Source: Pseudomonas sp. HN11
GTDB taxonomy: Bacteria > Pseudomonadota > Gammaproteobacteria > Pseudomonadales > Pseudomonadaceae
DNA length: 64,000 nt
Assembly (NCBI RefSeq): GCF_021390155.1
Contig: NZ_CP089985.1
Coordinates: 5,033,001 to 5,097,000 of the forward strand
Direction: 5' to 3'
A program made the position numbers and the translations under genes. Positions within the stretch are counted from its first letter, which is position 1; each line of letters begins with the position of its first letter. The notes under the pieces are model-generated. The model was not told where the DNA came from. It did not search any database and saw only the letters and a list, made by a program, of their open reading frames with translations. Positions 8,517 through 17,317 of the stretch are shown in pieces.

Positions 8517-10040
8517 ATGACCGTGATCAAGCAAGACGACCTGATTCAGAGCGTTGCCGACGCCCTGCAATTCATTTCCTACTACCACCCCGTGGATTTC
8601 ATCCAGGCCATGCACGAAGCCTACCTGCGCGAAGAATCGCCAGCGGCCCGTGACTCCATCGCCCAGATCCTGATCAACTCGCGCATGTGTGCCACCGGCC
8701 ATCGCCCGATCTGCCAGGACACCGGTATCGTCACCGTGTTCGTGCGCGTGGGCATGGACGTACGTTGGGATGGCGCCACCATGGGCCTGGACGACATGAT
8801 CAACGAAGGCGTGCGTCGCGCCTACAATCTGCCGGAAAACGTCCTGCGTGCCTCCATCCTGGCCGACCCGGCAGGTAGCAGGAAGAACACCAAGGACAAC
8901 ACCCCGGCGGTCATTCACTACTCCATCGTTCCGGGTAACACCGTGGAAGTGGACGTGGCGGCCAAGGGTGGCGGTTCCGAAAACAAGTCGAAAATGGCCA
9001 TGCTCAATCCGTCCGACTCGATTGTCGACTGGGTGCTGAAGACCGTACCGACCATGGGTGCCGGCTGGTGCCCACCGGGCATGCTGGGCATCGGCATCGG
9101 CGGCACCGCCGAAAAAGCCGCAGTAATGGCCAAGGAAGTGTTGATGGAATCCATCGACATCCACGAGCTGAAAAAGCGCGGCCCGCAGAACCGTATCGAA
9201 GAGATGCGCCTGGAGCTGTTCGAGAAGGTCAACCAACTGGGCATCGGCGCCCAGGGCCTGGGTGGCCTGACCACCGTGCTTGACGTGAAGATCATGGACT
9301 ACCCGACCCACGCCGCGTCCTTGCCGGTGTGCATGATCCCCAACTGCGCCGCCACCCGTCACGCGCACTTCGTGCTCGACGGTTCGGGCCCCGCGTCGCT
9401 GGAAGCGCCATCGCTGGATGCCTATCCGGAAATCGTCTGGGAAGCCGGCCCGTCGGCCCGTCGCGTCAACCTCGACACCCTGACCCCGGAAGAAGTGCAG
9501 AGCTGGAAGCCGGGCGAAACCGTGTTGCTCAACGGCAAGATGCTCACCGGTCGCGACGCCGCGCACAAGCGCATGGTCGAGATGTTGAACAAGGGTGAAA
9601 CCTTGCCGGTAGACCTGAAAGGTCGCTTCATCTACTACGTCGGTCCGGTTGATCCGGTGCGCGAAGAAGTGGTTGGCCCGGCGGGCCCGACCACCGCGAC
9701 GCGGATGGACAAGTTCACCCGTCAGATCCTCGAGCAGACTGGCTTGCTGGGCATGATCGGCAAATCCGAGCGCGGCCCGACCGCCATCGAAGCGATCAAG
9801 GACCACAAGGCCGTGTACCTGATGGCCGTGGGCGGCGCCGCTTACCTGGTGGCGCAAGCCATCAAGAAGTCGCGTGTTGTCGCCTTCGCAGAACTGGGCA
9901 TGGAAGCGATCTACGAGTTCGACGTGAAGGACATGCCGGTCACCGTTGCTGTCGACAGCAAAGGCGAATCCGTGCACATCACCGGTCCTGCCATCTGGCA
10001 GAAAAAGATCAGTGAAAGCCTGGCGGTAGAAGTGCAGTAG
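8517..10040 (+). CDS. fumA: Class I fumarate hydratase (4Fe-4S)
   Basis: 507 residues, cytoplasmic, interconverting fumarate and malate. The start MTVIKQDDLIQ is preceded by AGAGGAG; the longer in-frame start at 8490 has no such site. Candidate Fe-S ligands lie in ICQDTG near residue 72 and in CMIPNC near 272-277, and the class I tail VYLMAVGGAAYLVAQAIK is present. The upstream gap of 216 bp to the divergent reductase gene holds a TATACT -10-like box near 8388. A strong terminator follows. Confidence 0.96.
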   Translation: MTVIKQDDLIQSVADALQFISYYHPVDFIQAMHEAYLREESPAARDSIAQILINSRMCATGHRPICQDTGIVTVFVRVGMDVRWDGATMGLDDMINEGVRRAYNLPENVLRASILADPAGSRKNTKDNTPAVIHYSIVPGNTVEVDVAAKGGGSENKSKMAMLNPSDSIVDWVLKTVPTMGAGWCPPGMLGIGIGGTAEKAAVMAKEVLMESIDIHELKKRGPQNRIEEMRLELFEKVNQLGIGAQGLGGLTTVLDVKIMDYPTHAASLPVCMIPNCAATRHAHFVLDGSGPASLEAPSLDAYPEIVWEAGPSARRVNLDTLTPEEVQSWKPGETVLLNGKMLTGRDAAHKRMVEMLNKGETLPVDLKGRFIYYVGPVDPVREEVVGPAGPTTATRMDKFTRQILEQTGLLGMIGKSERGPTAIEAIKDHKAVYLMAVGGAAYLVAQAIKKSRVVAFAELGMEAIYEFDVKDMPVTVAVDSKGESVHITGPAIWQKKISESLAVEVQ

Positions 10041-10059
10041 CGCTTCCCCTGCAAACACA

Positions 10060-10094
10060 AAGGCGACTGTGGCCATGGCCCAGTCGCCTTTTTT
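10060..10094 (+). terminator. Rho-independent terminator of fumA
   Basis: Perfect 10-bp stem AAGGCGACTG / CAGTCGCCTT with an 11-base loop and a T-run. It separates fumA from the downstream kinase gene. Confidence 0.95.
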
Positions 10095-10142
10095 ATGGCA
10101 CATGTTATGGTGCACTCCCTTACCGTGCCTGCCCATCACCGT

Positions 10143-11909
10143 ATGATCGTGATCCCTCGCCCCCTGCGCCTGACCTTCTATTCCCTGCTGATCATCGCTG
10201 GCGCGCTACTGGCCGCGGCCTTGGCCACGCGCCACGCCGAACGCCAGGCCTTGGTGGACGACGCAGCCCGCGCCCATCAGCAACTTGCGCTGTACGCCAA
10301 CTCGCTGCACACCCTGATCGAACGCTACCGCGCCCTGCCCGCCGTGCTGGCGCTGGACTCGGAGATGATCAATGCCTTGAAGGGCCCCCTGGACGCCGCG
10401 ACGCAGGATCTGCTCAACCGCAAACTGGAACGCATCAACGGCGCAGCGCAGTCGTCCACCCTGGAACTGATGGACCGCACCGGTCTGGCCGTGGCCGCCA
10501 GTAACTGGAACCTGCCCAGCAGTTACGTGGGGCATAACTACGCCTTTCGGCCGTATTTCAGCCAGACCTTGAGCCAGGGCACCGGGCGCTTTTACGCGGT
10601 GGGTGTGACCACCGGCATTCCCGGTTATTTCCTCTCCAGCGCGGTGGTCGATGAACATGAACAGTTCCTCGGCGCGATGGTGGTAAAGCTTGAGTTCCCC
10701 GAACTTGAACGCGAATGGGCCCAAGGCAATGACCTGCTACTGGTCAGCGATGCGCGCGGCATCGTGTTCATCGCCAACCAGCCCGGCTGGCGTTACCGCA
10801 ACCTGCGGCCGTTGACGGCCAGTGACCTTGCCGAACTCAAGGCCACTCGCCAATACGACAAAAAACACCTGCAGGCGCTGGAAACCAGCCCCCTGCAACG
10901 TTTCGACGAAAACAGTCATTTGATGCGCGTCAACGGCCCGGATGGCAGTGCCAATTACATCTGGGAATCCCTGCCGCTGAAGGCCGAAGGCTGGACCCTG
11001 CACCTGCTGCGCAAGCCGCAGTTCGCGCTTGAGGATCAGCGCAACGCCGGGTTGGCGGCCGCCGGTTCGTGGCTGGCGCTGGTGTTCCTGGTGCTGTTCC
11101 TGACCCAACGCTGGCGCCTGGCCCGCTTGCGCCAGCGCAGTCGCGAAGAGCTTGAGCAACTGGTGGAAGAACGCACCCAGGCGCTGCGCACCGCTCAAGA
11201 TGGCCTGGTGCAATCGGCCAAGCTGGCTGCATTGGGGCAGATGTCCGCCGCCCTTGCCCATGAAATCAATCAGCCGTTGACCGCCCAACGCATGCAACTG
11301 GCCACATTGCGCCTGCTGCTGGATCACGGCCGTGTCGACGACGCCTACAGGGCGCTCACCCCGCTGGACGACATGCTCACGCGCATGGCCGCCCTCACCG
11401 GCCATCTCAAGACCTTCGCGCGCAAAAGCCCCAGCGGCCTGCGCGAACGCCTGGACCTGGCCACCGTGGTCGACCAGTCCCTGCACTTGCTCGATGCGCG
11501 CCTGCGCGATGAATCCATTGGCGTAGTGCTGGACCTGACCCGTCCCGCCTCGGTGCGCGGCGATGCGATCCGCCTGGAACAGGTATTGATCAACCTGCTG
11601 CGCAATGCCCTCGACGCCATGGCCGACAAACCGCGTAAACGCCTGGAAATCCGCCTGCATGCCGACCAACAGTTGTGGCAACTGACCGTCAGCGATAGCG
11701 GCGGCGGGATTGCCGAAGAGCACCTGAACAGCGTGTTCGACCCGTTCTTCACGACCAAGCCCGTGGGCGACGGGCTCGGCTTGGGGCTGGCGGTGTCCTA
11801 CGCTATCGTGCACGAATTGGGTGGGCGCCTGATCGCCAGCAATCGCGGCGACGGTGCGGTATTCACCCTGACCCTGCCTATCGCGCTGGAGACGCCCGAC
11901 CTATGTTGA
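10143..11909 (+). CDS. DctB/MifS-type sensor histidine kinase
   Basis: 588 residues from the ATG at 10143; in-frame ATGs at 10095 and 10107 lie in or next to the fumA terminator. An N-terminal membrane segment (about residues 8-25), a large periplasmic double-Cache-like sensor domain and a second membrane segment near 308-325 precede a coiled linker. The kinase core has the phospho-acceptor His373 in AHEINQP, the N box LLRNALDAM and the glycine boxes DSGGGI and GLGLGLAVS. This is the architecture of DctB, a sensor of C4-dicarboxylates, and of MifS, which works with MifR in alpha-ketoglutarate use. The neighbouring permease favours MifS. It overlaps the regulator gene by 7 bp. Confidence 0.9.
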   Translation: MIVIPRPLRLTFYSLLIIAGALLAAALATRHAERQALVDDAARAHQQLALYANSLHTLIERYRALPAVLALDSEMINALKGPLDAATQDLLNRKLERINGAAQSSTLELMDRTGLAVAASNWNLPSSYVGHNYAFRPYFSQTLSQGTGRFYAVGVTTGIPGYFLSSAVVDEHEQFLGAMVVKLEFPELEREWAQGNDLLLVSDARGIVFIANQPGWRYRNLRPLTASDLAELKATRQYDKKHLQALETSPLQRFDENSHLMRVNGPDGSANYIWESLPLKAEGWTLHLLRKPQFALEDQRNAGLAAAGSWLALVFLVLFLTQRWRLARLRQRSREELEQLVEERTQALRTAQDGLVQSAKLAALGQMSAALAHEINQPLTAQRMQLATLRLLLDHGRVDDAYRALTPLDDMLTRMAALTGHLKTFARKSPSGLRERLDLATVVDQSLHLLDARLRDESIGVVLDLTRPASVRGDAIRLEQVLINLLRNALDAMADKPRKRLEIRLHADQQLWQLTVSDSGGGIAEEHLNSVFDPFFTTKPVGDGLGLGLAVSYAIVHELGGRLIASNRGDGAVFTLTLPIALETPDLC

Positions 11910-13237
11910 ACGCGGTGATTGTGGTCGATGACGAAGCCAGCATCCGCACGGCCGTCGAACAGTGGCTGAGCCTGTCGGGGTTTGAGGTGCAGCTGTTCAG
12001 CCGCGCCGAGGCATGCCTGGCGCAATTGCCCAAGGATTTCCCTGGCGTAATCCTGAGCGATGTGCGCATGCCCGGACTCAGCGGCCTCGAACTGCTGGCC
12101 GAAGTGCAGCGCCGCGATGCCGATTTACCGGTCATCCTGCTCACCGGCCACGGCGATGTGCCGATGGCGGTTGAGGCCATGCGCGACGGTGCCTACGATT
12201 TCCTGGAAAAACCCTTCAGCCCCGACGCCCTGCTCAACAGCCTGCGCCGTGCCTTGGATAAACGCGGTCTAATCTTGGAAAACCGCCGTCTGCACCAGCA
12301 GGCCGATCATCGCGCACAGTTGGAAACGACCCTGTTGGGTGTGTCCCGGGGTTTGCAGACCTTACGCCGCCAGGTCCTGGACTTGGCAAGCCTGCCGGTG
12401 AATGTGCTGATCCGTGGCGAGACCGGCAGCGGTAAGGAAATGGTTGCCCGTTGCCTGCATGATTTTGGCCCGCGCTCGAAGAAACCCTTTGTAGCGCTCA
12501 ACTGCGCCGCGATCCCTGAGCAGTTGTTTGAAGCCGAGCTGTTCGGCCACGAAAGCGGCGCGTTCACCGGCGCCCAGGGCAAACGCATCGGGAAGCTGGA
12601 ATATGCCCACGGAGGCACGCTGTTCCTGGATGAAATCGAAAGCATGCCCCTGGCCCAACAGGTGAAACTGCTGCGTGTGTTGCAGGAGCAGAAACTGGAA
12701 CGCCTGGGCTCCAACCAAAGTATCCACGTAGACCTGCGCATCATCGCCGCCACCAAGCCGGACCTGCTGGAAGAGGCCCGCGCCGGACGCTTTCGTGAAG
12801 ACCTGGCTTATCGCTTGAACATCGCGCAATTGCGCCTGCCCCCCTTGCGTGAACGCCGCGAAGATATCCCGCTGCTGTTCGACCACTTTGCACAGAGCGC
12901 TGCCGAGCGCCTGGGCCGCAGCGTCGAGCCCCTCAGCGGCGCGCAACTGGGGCGCCTGCTCAGTCATGATTGGCCAGGCAATGTGCGTGAACTGGCCAAC
13001 GTCGCCGAACGTCAGGTACTGGGCCTTGGCGAGCCGGAACCGGAGGGCATCGAGGCTGGGCAGTCCCTGGCGGCGCAGCAGGAAGCATTCGAAGCCCATT
13101 GCTTGAAAGCCGCTTTGACCCGGCACAAAGGTGATATCAAGGCGGTGCTGGCTGAACTGCAACTGCCACGGCGCACTTTCAATGAAAAGATGCAGCGCCA
13201 TGGCCTCGCCCGAGACATGTTCCTGAAGGATGAATGA
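11903..13237 (+). CDS. Sigma-54-dependent response regulator, DctD/MifR type
   Basis: 444 residues. The receiver domain has the acidic pair DD at residues 9-10 and the phospho-acceptor Asp53 in LSDVRMPG. The AAA+ domain has Walker A GETGSGKE at 172-179 and the sigma-54 contact loop GAFTGA at 219-224. A Fis-type helix-turn-helix ends the protein (LAELQLPRRTFNEKMQRHG). It overlaps the kinase gene by 7 bp, so they form one operon. The sigma-54 promoter and paired palindromes just downstream (13237-13341) point to the permease gene as its target. Confidence 0.95.
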   Translation: MLNAVIVVDDEASIRTAVEQWLSLSGFEVQLFSRAEACLAQLPKDFPGVILSDVRMPGLSGLELLAEVQRRDADLPVILLTGHGDVPMAVEAMRDGAYDFLEKPFSPDALLNSLRRALDKRGLILENRRLHQQADHRAQLETTLLGVSRGLQTLRRQVLDLASLPVNVLIRGETGSGKEMVARCLHDFGPRSKKPFVALNCAAIPEQLFEAELFGHESGAFTGAQGKRIGKLEYAHGGTLFLDEIESMPLAQQVKLLRVLQEQKLERLGSNQSIHVDLRIIAATKPDLLEEARAGRFREDLAYRLNIAQLRLPPLRERREDIPLLFDHFAQSAAERLGRSVEPLSGAQLGRLLSHDWPGNVRELANVAERQVLGLGEPEPEGIEAGQSLAAQQEAFEAHCLKAALTRHKGDIKAVLAELQLPRRTFNEKMQRHGLARDMFLKDE

Positions 13238-13282
13238 GCGGATTTCCGCTCACCCCCTGAAAATCATCAGCGGCTTTCCGCT
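13237..13282. promoter_or_regulatory. Paired upstream activator palindromes for the sigma-54 regulator
   Basis: Two near-identical 14-bp palindromes, AGCGGATTTCCGCT (13237-13250) and AGCGGCTTTCCGCT (13269-13282), lie exactly 32 bp apart, three helical turns. They sit about 50-80 bp before a sigma-54 promoter, as expected for enhancer sites of a DctD/MifR-like activator. The first begins on the last base of the regulator gene. Confidence 0.8.
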
Positions 13283-13325
13283 TAAAAAAAACCGGTAACC
13301 CTTCTACTCCGGGCCTTCATCCACC

Positions 13326-13341
13326 TGGCACAGCTCCTGCT
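13326..13341 (+). promoter_or_regulatory. Sigma-54 (-24/-12) promoter of the permease gene
   Basis: TGGCACAGCTCCTGCT matches the consensus TGGCACG-N4-TTGCW, with the required GG-N10-GC spacing. It lies 62 bp before the permease start and downstream of the paired palindromes. Confidence 0.88.
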
Positions 13342-13403
13342 ATAGCTCGAACCAGGCTGCGCACGCGCCGCTCCATAAAAACAACTAGATGAAGGATCCT
13401 TCA

Positions 13404-14723
13404 ATGGATAACTCCAACGCCCTGCCTCTGGGGTCGGCGGCCGCGCCGACGAAAGAGCGCACTACTTCCAGCCGCATCAAATCGATTTTCAGTGGTTCCG
13501 TCGGCAACATGGTCGAGTGGTACGACTGGTATGTCTACGCCGCCTTCTCGTTGTACTTCGCCAAGACCTTCTTCCCGAAAGGCGACACCACCGCGCAATT
13601 GCTCAACACCGCCGCGATCTTCGCCGTGGGCTTCCTGATGCGCCCGATCGGTGGCTGGTTGATGGGCTTGTACGCCGACAAAGTCGGACGTAAAAAAGCC
13701 CTGATGGCCTCGGTCTACCTGATGTGCTTCGGCTCGCTGCTGATTGCCCTGAGCCCCGGCTATGAAATCATCGGTATCGGCGCGCCAATCCTGCTGGTGT
13801 TTGCCCGTTTGCTGCAGGGGCTGTCGGTCGGCGGCGAATACGGCACCTCCGCCACCTACCTCAGCGAAATGGCGACCAAGGAACGCCGCGGTTTCTACTC
13901 CAGCTTCCAGTACGTGACCTTGATCTCCGGCCAGCTCATCGCCCTGGCCGTGCTGATCGTGCTGCAACAACTGCTGACCACCGAGCAGCTGTATGCCTGG
14001 GGCTGGCGCATCCCGTTCGCCATCGGCGCGCTGTGTGCGGTGGTTGCGCTGTACCTGCGGCGCGGCATGGAAGAAACCGAGTCGTTCACCAAGAAGGAAA
14101 AAGCCAAGGAAAGCGCCATGCGCACCTTGATGCGCCACCCCAAGGAACTGTTGACCGTGGTCGGCCTGACCATGGGCGGCACCCTGGCTTTCTACACCTA
14201 CACCACCTACATGCAGAAATACCTGGTGAACACCGTCGGCATGAGCATTTCCGACTCCACCACCATCTCGGCGGCAACGCTGTTCCTGTTCATGTGCCTG
14301 CAACCGATCATCGGTGGGCTGTCGGATAAAGTCGGCCGCCGCCCGATCCTGATCGCTTTCGGCATCCTCGGCACCCTGTTCACCGTACCGATCCTCACCA
14401 CTCTGCACACTATCCAGAGCTGGTGGGGCGCGTTCTTCCTGATCATGGCGGCGCTGATCATCGTCAGCGGCTACACCTCGATCAACGCGGTGGTGAAGGC
14501 CGAACTGTTCCCGACCGAAATCCGCGCCCTGGGCGTGGGCCTGCCATATGCCCTGACCGTCTCGATCTTTGGCGGCACCGCTGAATACATCGCGCTGTGG
14601 TTCAAGAGCATCGGCATGGAAACCGGTTACTACTGGTATGTGACCGCGTGTATCGCGGTGTCGCTGGTGGTGTATGTGACCATGAAGGACACGCGCAAAC
14701 ACTCGCGCATCACCACCGACTAA
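13404..14723 (+). CDS. kgtP: MHS-family MFS permease, alpha-ketoglutarate type
   Basis: 439 residues from ATG 13404, which follows an AAGGATCC site; the ATG at 13389 is upstream of that site. About 12 membrane segments are predicted. The MFS loop 2-3 signature is GLYADKVGRKKA near residue 90, and the loop 8-9 copy is GGLSDKVGRRP. The opening SGSVGNMVEWYDWYVYAAFS is typical of the metabolite:proton symporter branch that includes KgtP, ShiA and ProP. Substrate is inferred: the flanking DctB/DctD-like pair and resemblance to Pseudomonas alpha-ketoglutarate permeases favour C5-dicarboxylate import. A compact hairpin of REP type follows. Confidence 0.87.
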   Translation: MDNSNALPLGSAAAPTKERTTSSRIKSIFSGSVGNMVEWYDWYVYAAFSLYFAKTFFPKGDTTAQLLNTAAIFAVGFLMRPIGGWLMGLYADKVGRKKALMASVYLMCFGSLLIALSPGYEIIGIGAPILLVFARLLQGLSVGGEYGTSATYLSEMATKERRGFYSSFQYVTLISGQLIALAVLIVLQQLLTTEQLYAWGWRIPFAIGALCAVVALYLRRGMEETESFTKKEKAKESAMRTLMRHPKELLTVVGLTMGGTLAFYTYTTYMQKYLVNTVGMSISDSTTISAATLFLFMCLQPIIGGLSDKVGRRPILIAFGILGTLFTVPILTTLHTIQSWWGAFFLIMAALIIVSGYTSINAVVKAELFPTEIRALGVGLPYALTVSIFGGTAEYIALWFKSIGMETGYYWYVTACIAVSLVVYVTMKDTRKHSRITTD

Positions 14724-14743
14724 AGAACCGAAGCGGTAAAAAC

Positions 14744-14771
14744 TGTGGGAGCGGGCAAGCCCGCTCCCACA
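14744..14771. repeat. Compact REP-type palindrome, likely terminator of the permease gene
   Basis: A perfect 13-bp inverted repeat (arm TGTGGGAGCGGGC) with a 2-base spacer. The arm is the core of the REP family seen at 50843-50930 and 59705-59793. Its place 20 bp after the permease stop suggests it also serves as a transcription end or mRNA 3' stabiliser. Confidence 0.85.
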
Positions 14772-14814
14772 TTGGGTATGATGCGGGTCCCGAAATCGAG
14801 AGCAGAACCCGGCC

Positions 14815-15438
14815 ATGTCCGACGACATCCATTTCTACGAACCCGCCAACGGCCACGGCCTGCCCCACGACCCCTTCAATGCCATTATCGGCCCACGGCC
14901 GATTGGCTGGATCTCGTCCCAAGACAGTGAAGGCCGCCTGAACCTGGCGCCCTATAGCTTCTTCAACGCATTCAACTACATTCCGCCGATCATTGGGTTT
15001 TCCAGTGTCGGACGCAAAGACAGCCTGAACAATATCGAACAGACCGGCGAGTTTGTGTGGAACCTGGCGACCCGACCATTGGCCGAGCAGATGAACCAGA
15101 GTTGTGCCCCGGTATCACCCGAGGTGAATGAGTTCGACTTGTCCGGCCTGACACCGGTGGCGTCGAGAATCGTGGGCGTGCCACGGGTAGGCGAGAGCCC
15201 AGTGTCGTTCGAGTGCAAGGTGACGCAGATCATCCAGCTTCAGAGAGCTGACAAGGCATTGGTGCCCAGCTGGCTGGTGTTGGGCGAGGTAGTCGCGGTG
15301 CACATTGCCAAGTGGCTGCTCAAGGATGGCATCTACGACACCGCCGCCGCCGAGCCGATACTGCGCGGTGGCGGCCCGGCGGATTACTTCCAATTGGGCC
15401 CCGAGGCCCTGTTCAAGATGCATCGCCCAAAGGCTTAG
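14815..15438 (+). CDS. Flavin reductase-like FMN-binding split-barrel protein
   Basis: 207 residues, cytoplasmic. The sequence NAIIGPRPIGWISSQD, then LAPYSFFNAFNYIPPIIGFS, is the FMN-binding split barrel of the flavin reductase-like family (DIM6/NTAB type). Such proteins bind FMN and either reduce flavins for an oxygenase or act on small flavoprotein substrates; the specific reaction is not evident. The gene stands alone, and its stop codon shares 4 bases (TTAG) with the stop of the convergent small gene. Confidence 0.9.
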   Translation: MSDDIHFYEPANGHGLPHDPFNAIIGPRPIGWISSQDSEGRLNLAPYSFFNAFNYIPPIIGFSSVGRKDSLNNIEQTGEFVWNLATRPLAEQMNQSCAPVSPEVNEFDLSGLTPVASRIVGVPRVGESPVSFECKVTQIIQLQRADKALVPSWLVLGEVVAVHIAKWLLKDGIYDTAAAEPILRGGGPADYFQLGPEALFKMHRPKA

Positions 15439-15677
15439 GATTCAGCCGCCCAGGCCAATTGCCCTTCTTCGTCGACATCGACCAACCGCTCAAGCTGCAG
15501 GGTGGCCGCATCATCGGCGTCGGAGGCGGTCTTGAACGTTTGTCCTTCAAGGATCTTGTGAAACTGCGGTGCGCCCATGCCATCCAGTGCCTTGACGGCG
15601 ACAGCGGCGCTGTAGCCACCCTCCCCCGGTACTACGGCGGAAACGGCTTCGTGGTGGGCAAATTGTCTACGTGCCAT
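15435..15677 (-). CDS. Small conserved hypothetical protein
   Basis: 80 residues from ATG 15677, which has AGGA 9 bases upstream; an in-frame ATG at 15710 lacks one. The sequence begins MARRQFAHHEAVSAVVPGEG and is acidic towards the end (DADDAATLQLERLVDVDEEG). No signal peptide, membrane segment or known motif is seen. Coding potential is supported by the ribosome site and by tight convergence with the flavin reductase stop. I do not recognise the family. Confidence 0.6.
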   Translation of the reverse strand: MARRQFAHHEAVSAVVPGEGGYSAAVAVKALDGMGAPQFHKILEGQTFKTASDADDAATLQLERLVDVDEEGQLAWAAES

Positions 15678-15718
15678 GTTGCAGGTCCTGGCCAATGGAA
15701 AGTCGGCCATTCTACCTT

Positions 15719-16060
15719 TTAACCGGCGAGTTGCAGGTATTCGCCGTAGGCATGTGCAGCGGATGCGTCGGTAAAGGTCTGGAAGTCCATGCTGCGAACC
15801 ACCATGTCATTCAACAGCTCGGTAAAGATCATCAAGGCTGGAGAGTTGAAGTAGGCACTCATCGCCTGCTCGCTGCTCCAGAAACCCGAGACCAGCCACA
15901 CATCGGGGTCAACCTGGGAATGCTGCAACGAGAATTGCAGGCAACCCTGAGCCTGACGGCCCGGTTCGATCAAACTGCTCAAGCGTGCACCGAGTTCGGT
16001 GCTGCACCCGGTGCGGGCGCGGATAAAGGCCATATGGCTCGCGGGAATGGGGGTGGACAT
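15719..16060 (-). CDS. ABM-superfamily (antibiotic biosynthesis monooxygenase) protein
   Basis: 113 residues from ATG 16060 (MSTPIPASHMAF), preceded by GGGAG. The length and the pattern HMAFIRARTGCSTELGARL, QAQGCLQFSLQHS and WLVSGFWSSEQAMSAYFNS fit a dimeric ferredoxin-like ABM fold, which covers small monooxygenases, heme-degrading proteins and stress proteins. No catalytic residues can be assigned. It is divergent from an AraC regulator across 327 bp that carries repeated operator-like elements, so it may be the target of that regulator. Confidence 0.75.
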   Translation of the reverse strand: MSTPIPASHMAFIRARTGCSTELGARLSSLIEPGRQAQGCLQFSLQHSQVDPDVWLVSGFWSSEQAMSAYFNSPALMIFTELLNDMVVRSMDFQTFTDASAAHAYGEYLQLAG

Positions 16061-16175
16061 GTTCGACTCTCCCGTTGAGAAGTGATGCTCGGCAAGCACA
16101 GTGAGGGCGTGTTGCCACAGGATTAAAGATAACGGCGCGGGTGTGGGCGCGGTTAGTCAATTCCTGTCGGCTTAT

Positions 16176-16322
16176 TGCACAATCCTGCGAGAAGCGTAGG
16201 GGAGACGTTTGGCCTACCGGTTTTATTCCATGCACCAAAGCCTTATTTCAGGGAGAGGACAGGCCCTGCAATTGCCTGATTCACGATACGTCGCAGGATC
16301 AGGCAAGGATTGTGCAGGATCG
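16176..16322. promoter_or_regulatory. Operator-like repeats between the ABM and araC-type genes
   Basis: Within the 327-bp divergent gap, GCAGGATC occurs at 16293-16300 and again at 16314-16321, exactly 21 bp apart, with AGGATTGTGCA at 16306-16316. The same words recur inverted at 16176-16190 (TGCACAATCCTGCGA). Direct repeats two helical turns apart plus a distant copy are typical of AraC-family sites. The remainder of the gap shows no gene. Confidence 0.6.
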
Positions 16323-16387
16323 ACGTAACATTTTTGAAAAGCTGCCGCTAAGCTGAGCCCATCGAAGTAGCCAGTAGAGGACGCTCC

Positions 16388-17317
16388 ATGTCGTCGCCCG
16401 AACACAAAGCCATCCCCCTTGATGCCGAGATGGAAAAACAGCGCGCCGAACTGGCCAGCATCGTGCACCGGCATACCTGGGAGGACGGCTCCTACGGTAC
16501 CGCCATCACTACGTTGTTTTTGAACCGCCACAACACGCCACGTGACTTCATGCCCGTGTTGGTGGAGCCCGCCCTGTGCATTCTGGCCAGCGGTAGCAAG
16601 GAAGTGCGCCTGGCCGACGAGATCTTTGCCTACGACCCGCTCAATTACCTGGTGTTCTCGGTGGCGATGCCGGTGGCCGGGCGGATCATCGATGCCACCC
16701 CGCAAGACCCGAACCTGTCGGTACGCATCAATATCGACCCGGCGCAACTGACGGCCCTGATCGCAGAAGCGGGCCCAATGGGCGTGCCGTCACGTCCCAC
16801 CTCCCGTGGCATGTATGTCGACCGCATCGACGGCCAACTGCTCGACGCCGTGCTGCGCCTGGCGCGTCTGCTGGACTCACCCAAAGACATTGGCATGCTC
16901 GCGCCGCTGATCAACCGCGAGATTCTCTACCGCCTGCTGCGCGGCCCGCAGGGTTATAGGCTGTATGAAATTGCCGTGGCCAACAGTCAGAGCCATCGGG
17001 TCAGCCAGGCGATCAAGTGGTTGAACGGCAACTACGAGCAACCGCTGCGTATCGATGACCTGGCCAGGGAAGTGAACCTCAGCGTCTCGACCCTGCACCA
17101 CCGCTTCAAGGCGATCACCGCCATGAGCCCGCTGCAATACCAGAAGCAACTGCGCTTGCAGGAGGCGCGGCGGTTGATGATTGCCGAAGGGCTGGAAGCC
17201 TCGGCCGCCGGCTATCGGGTAGGGTATGAAAGCCCGTCGCAGTTCAGCCGGGAGTACAGCCGGCTGTTTGGTGCGCCGCCGTTGCGTGACTTGGCCCGGT
17301 TACGCCAGAGCATTTAG
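16388..17317 (+). CDS. AraC family transcriptional regulator
   Basis: 309 residues. The N-terminal ~190 residues are an AraC_N-type ligand domain (ILASGSKEVRLADEIFAYDP, then LLDAVLRLARLLDSP). The C-terminal part has two helix-turn-helix units: LRIDDLAREVNLSVSTLHHRF, shortened here to its core DLAREVNLSVSTLHHRF, and a second with VGYESPSQFSREYSRLFG. Members of this subgroup usually control a neighbouring oxidoreductase. The likely targets here are itself and the divergent ABM gene. The effector is unknown. The stop shares TTAG with the convergent gtrS stop. Confidence 0.92.
   Translation: MSSPEHKAIPLDAEMEKQRAELASIVHRHTWEDGSYGTAITTLFLNRHNTPRDFMPVLVEPALCILASGSKEVRLADEIFAYDPLNYLVFSVAMPVAGRIIDATPQDPNLSVRINIDPAQLTALIAEAGPMGVPSRPTSRGMYVDRIDGQLLDAVLRLARLLDSPKDIGMLAPLINREILYRLLRGPQGYRLYEIAVANSQSHRVSQAIKWLNGNYEQPLRIDDLAREVNLSVSTLHHRFKAITAMSPLQYQKQLRLQEARRLMIAEGLEASAAGYRVGYESPSQFSREYSRLFGAPPLRDLARLRQSI

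Noticed and set aside
8406..10139. 577-residue open frame antisense to fumA
   Set aside because: Shadow of the fumarase gene; low-complexity composition rich in His, Arg and Gly and it runs through the fumA terminator.
13401..14828. 475-residue open frame antisense to the MHS permease
   Set aside because: Gln- and His-rich antisense shadow which also runs through the sigma-54-controlled gene and its REP hairpin.
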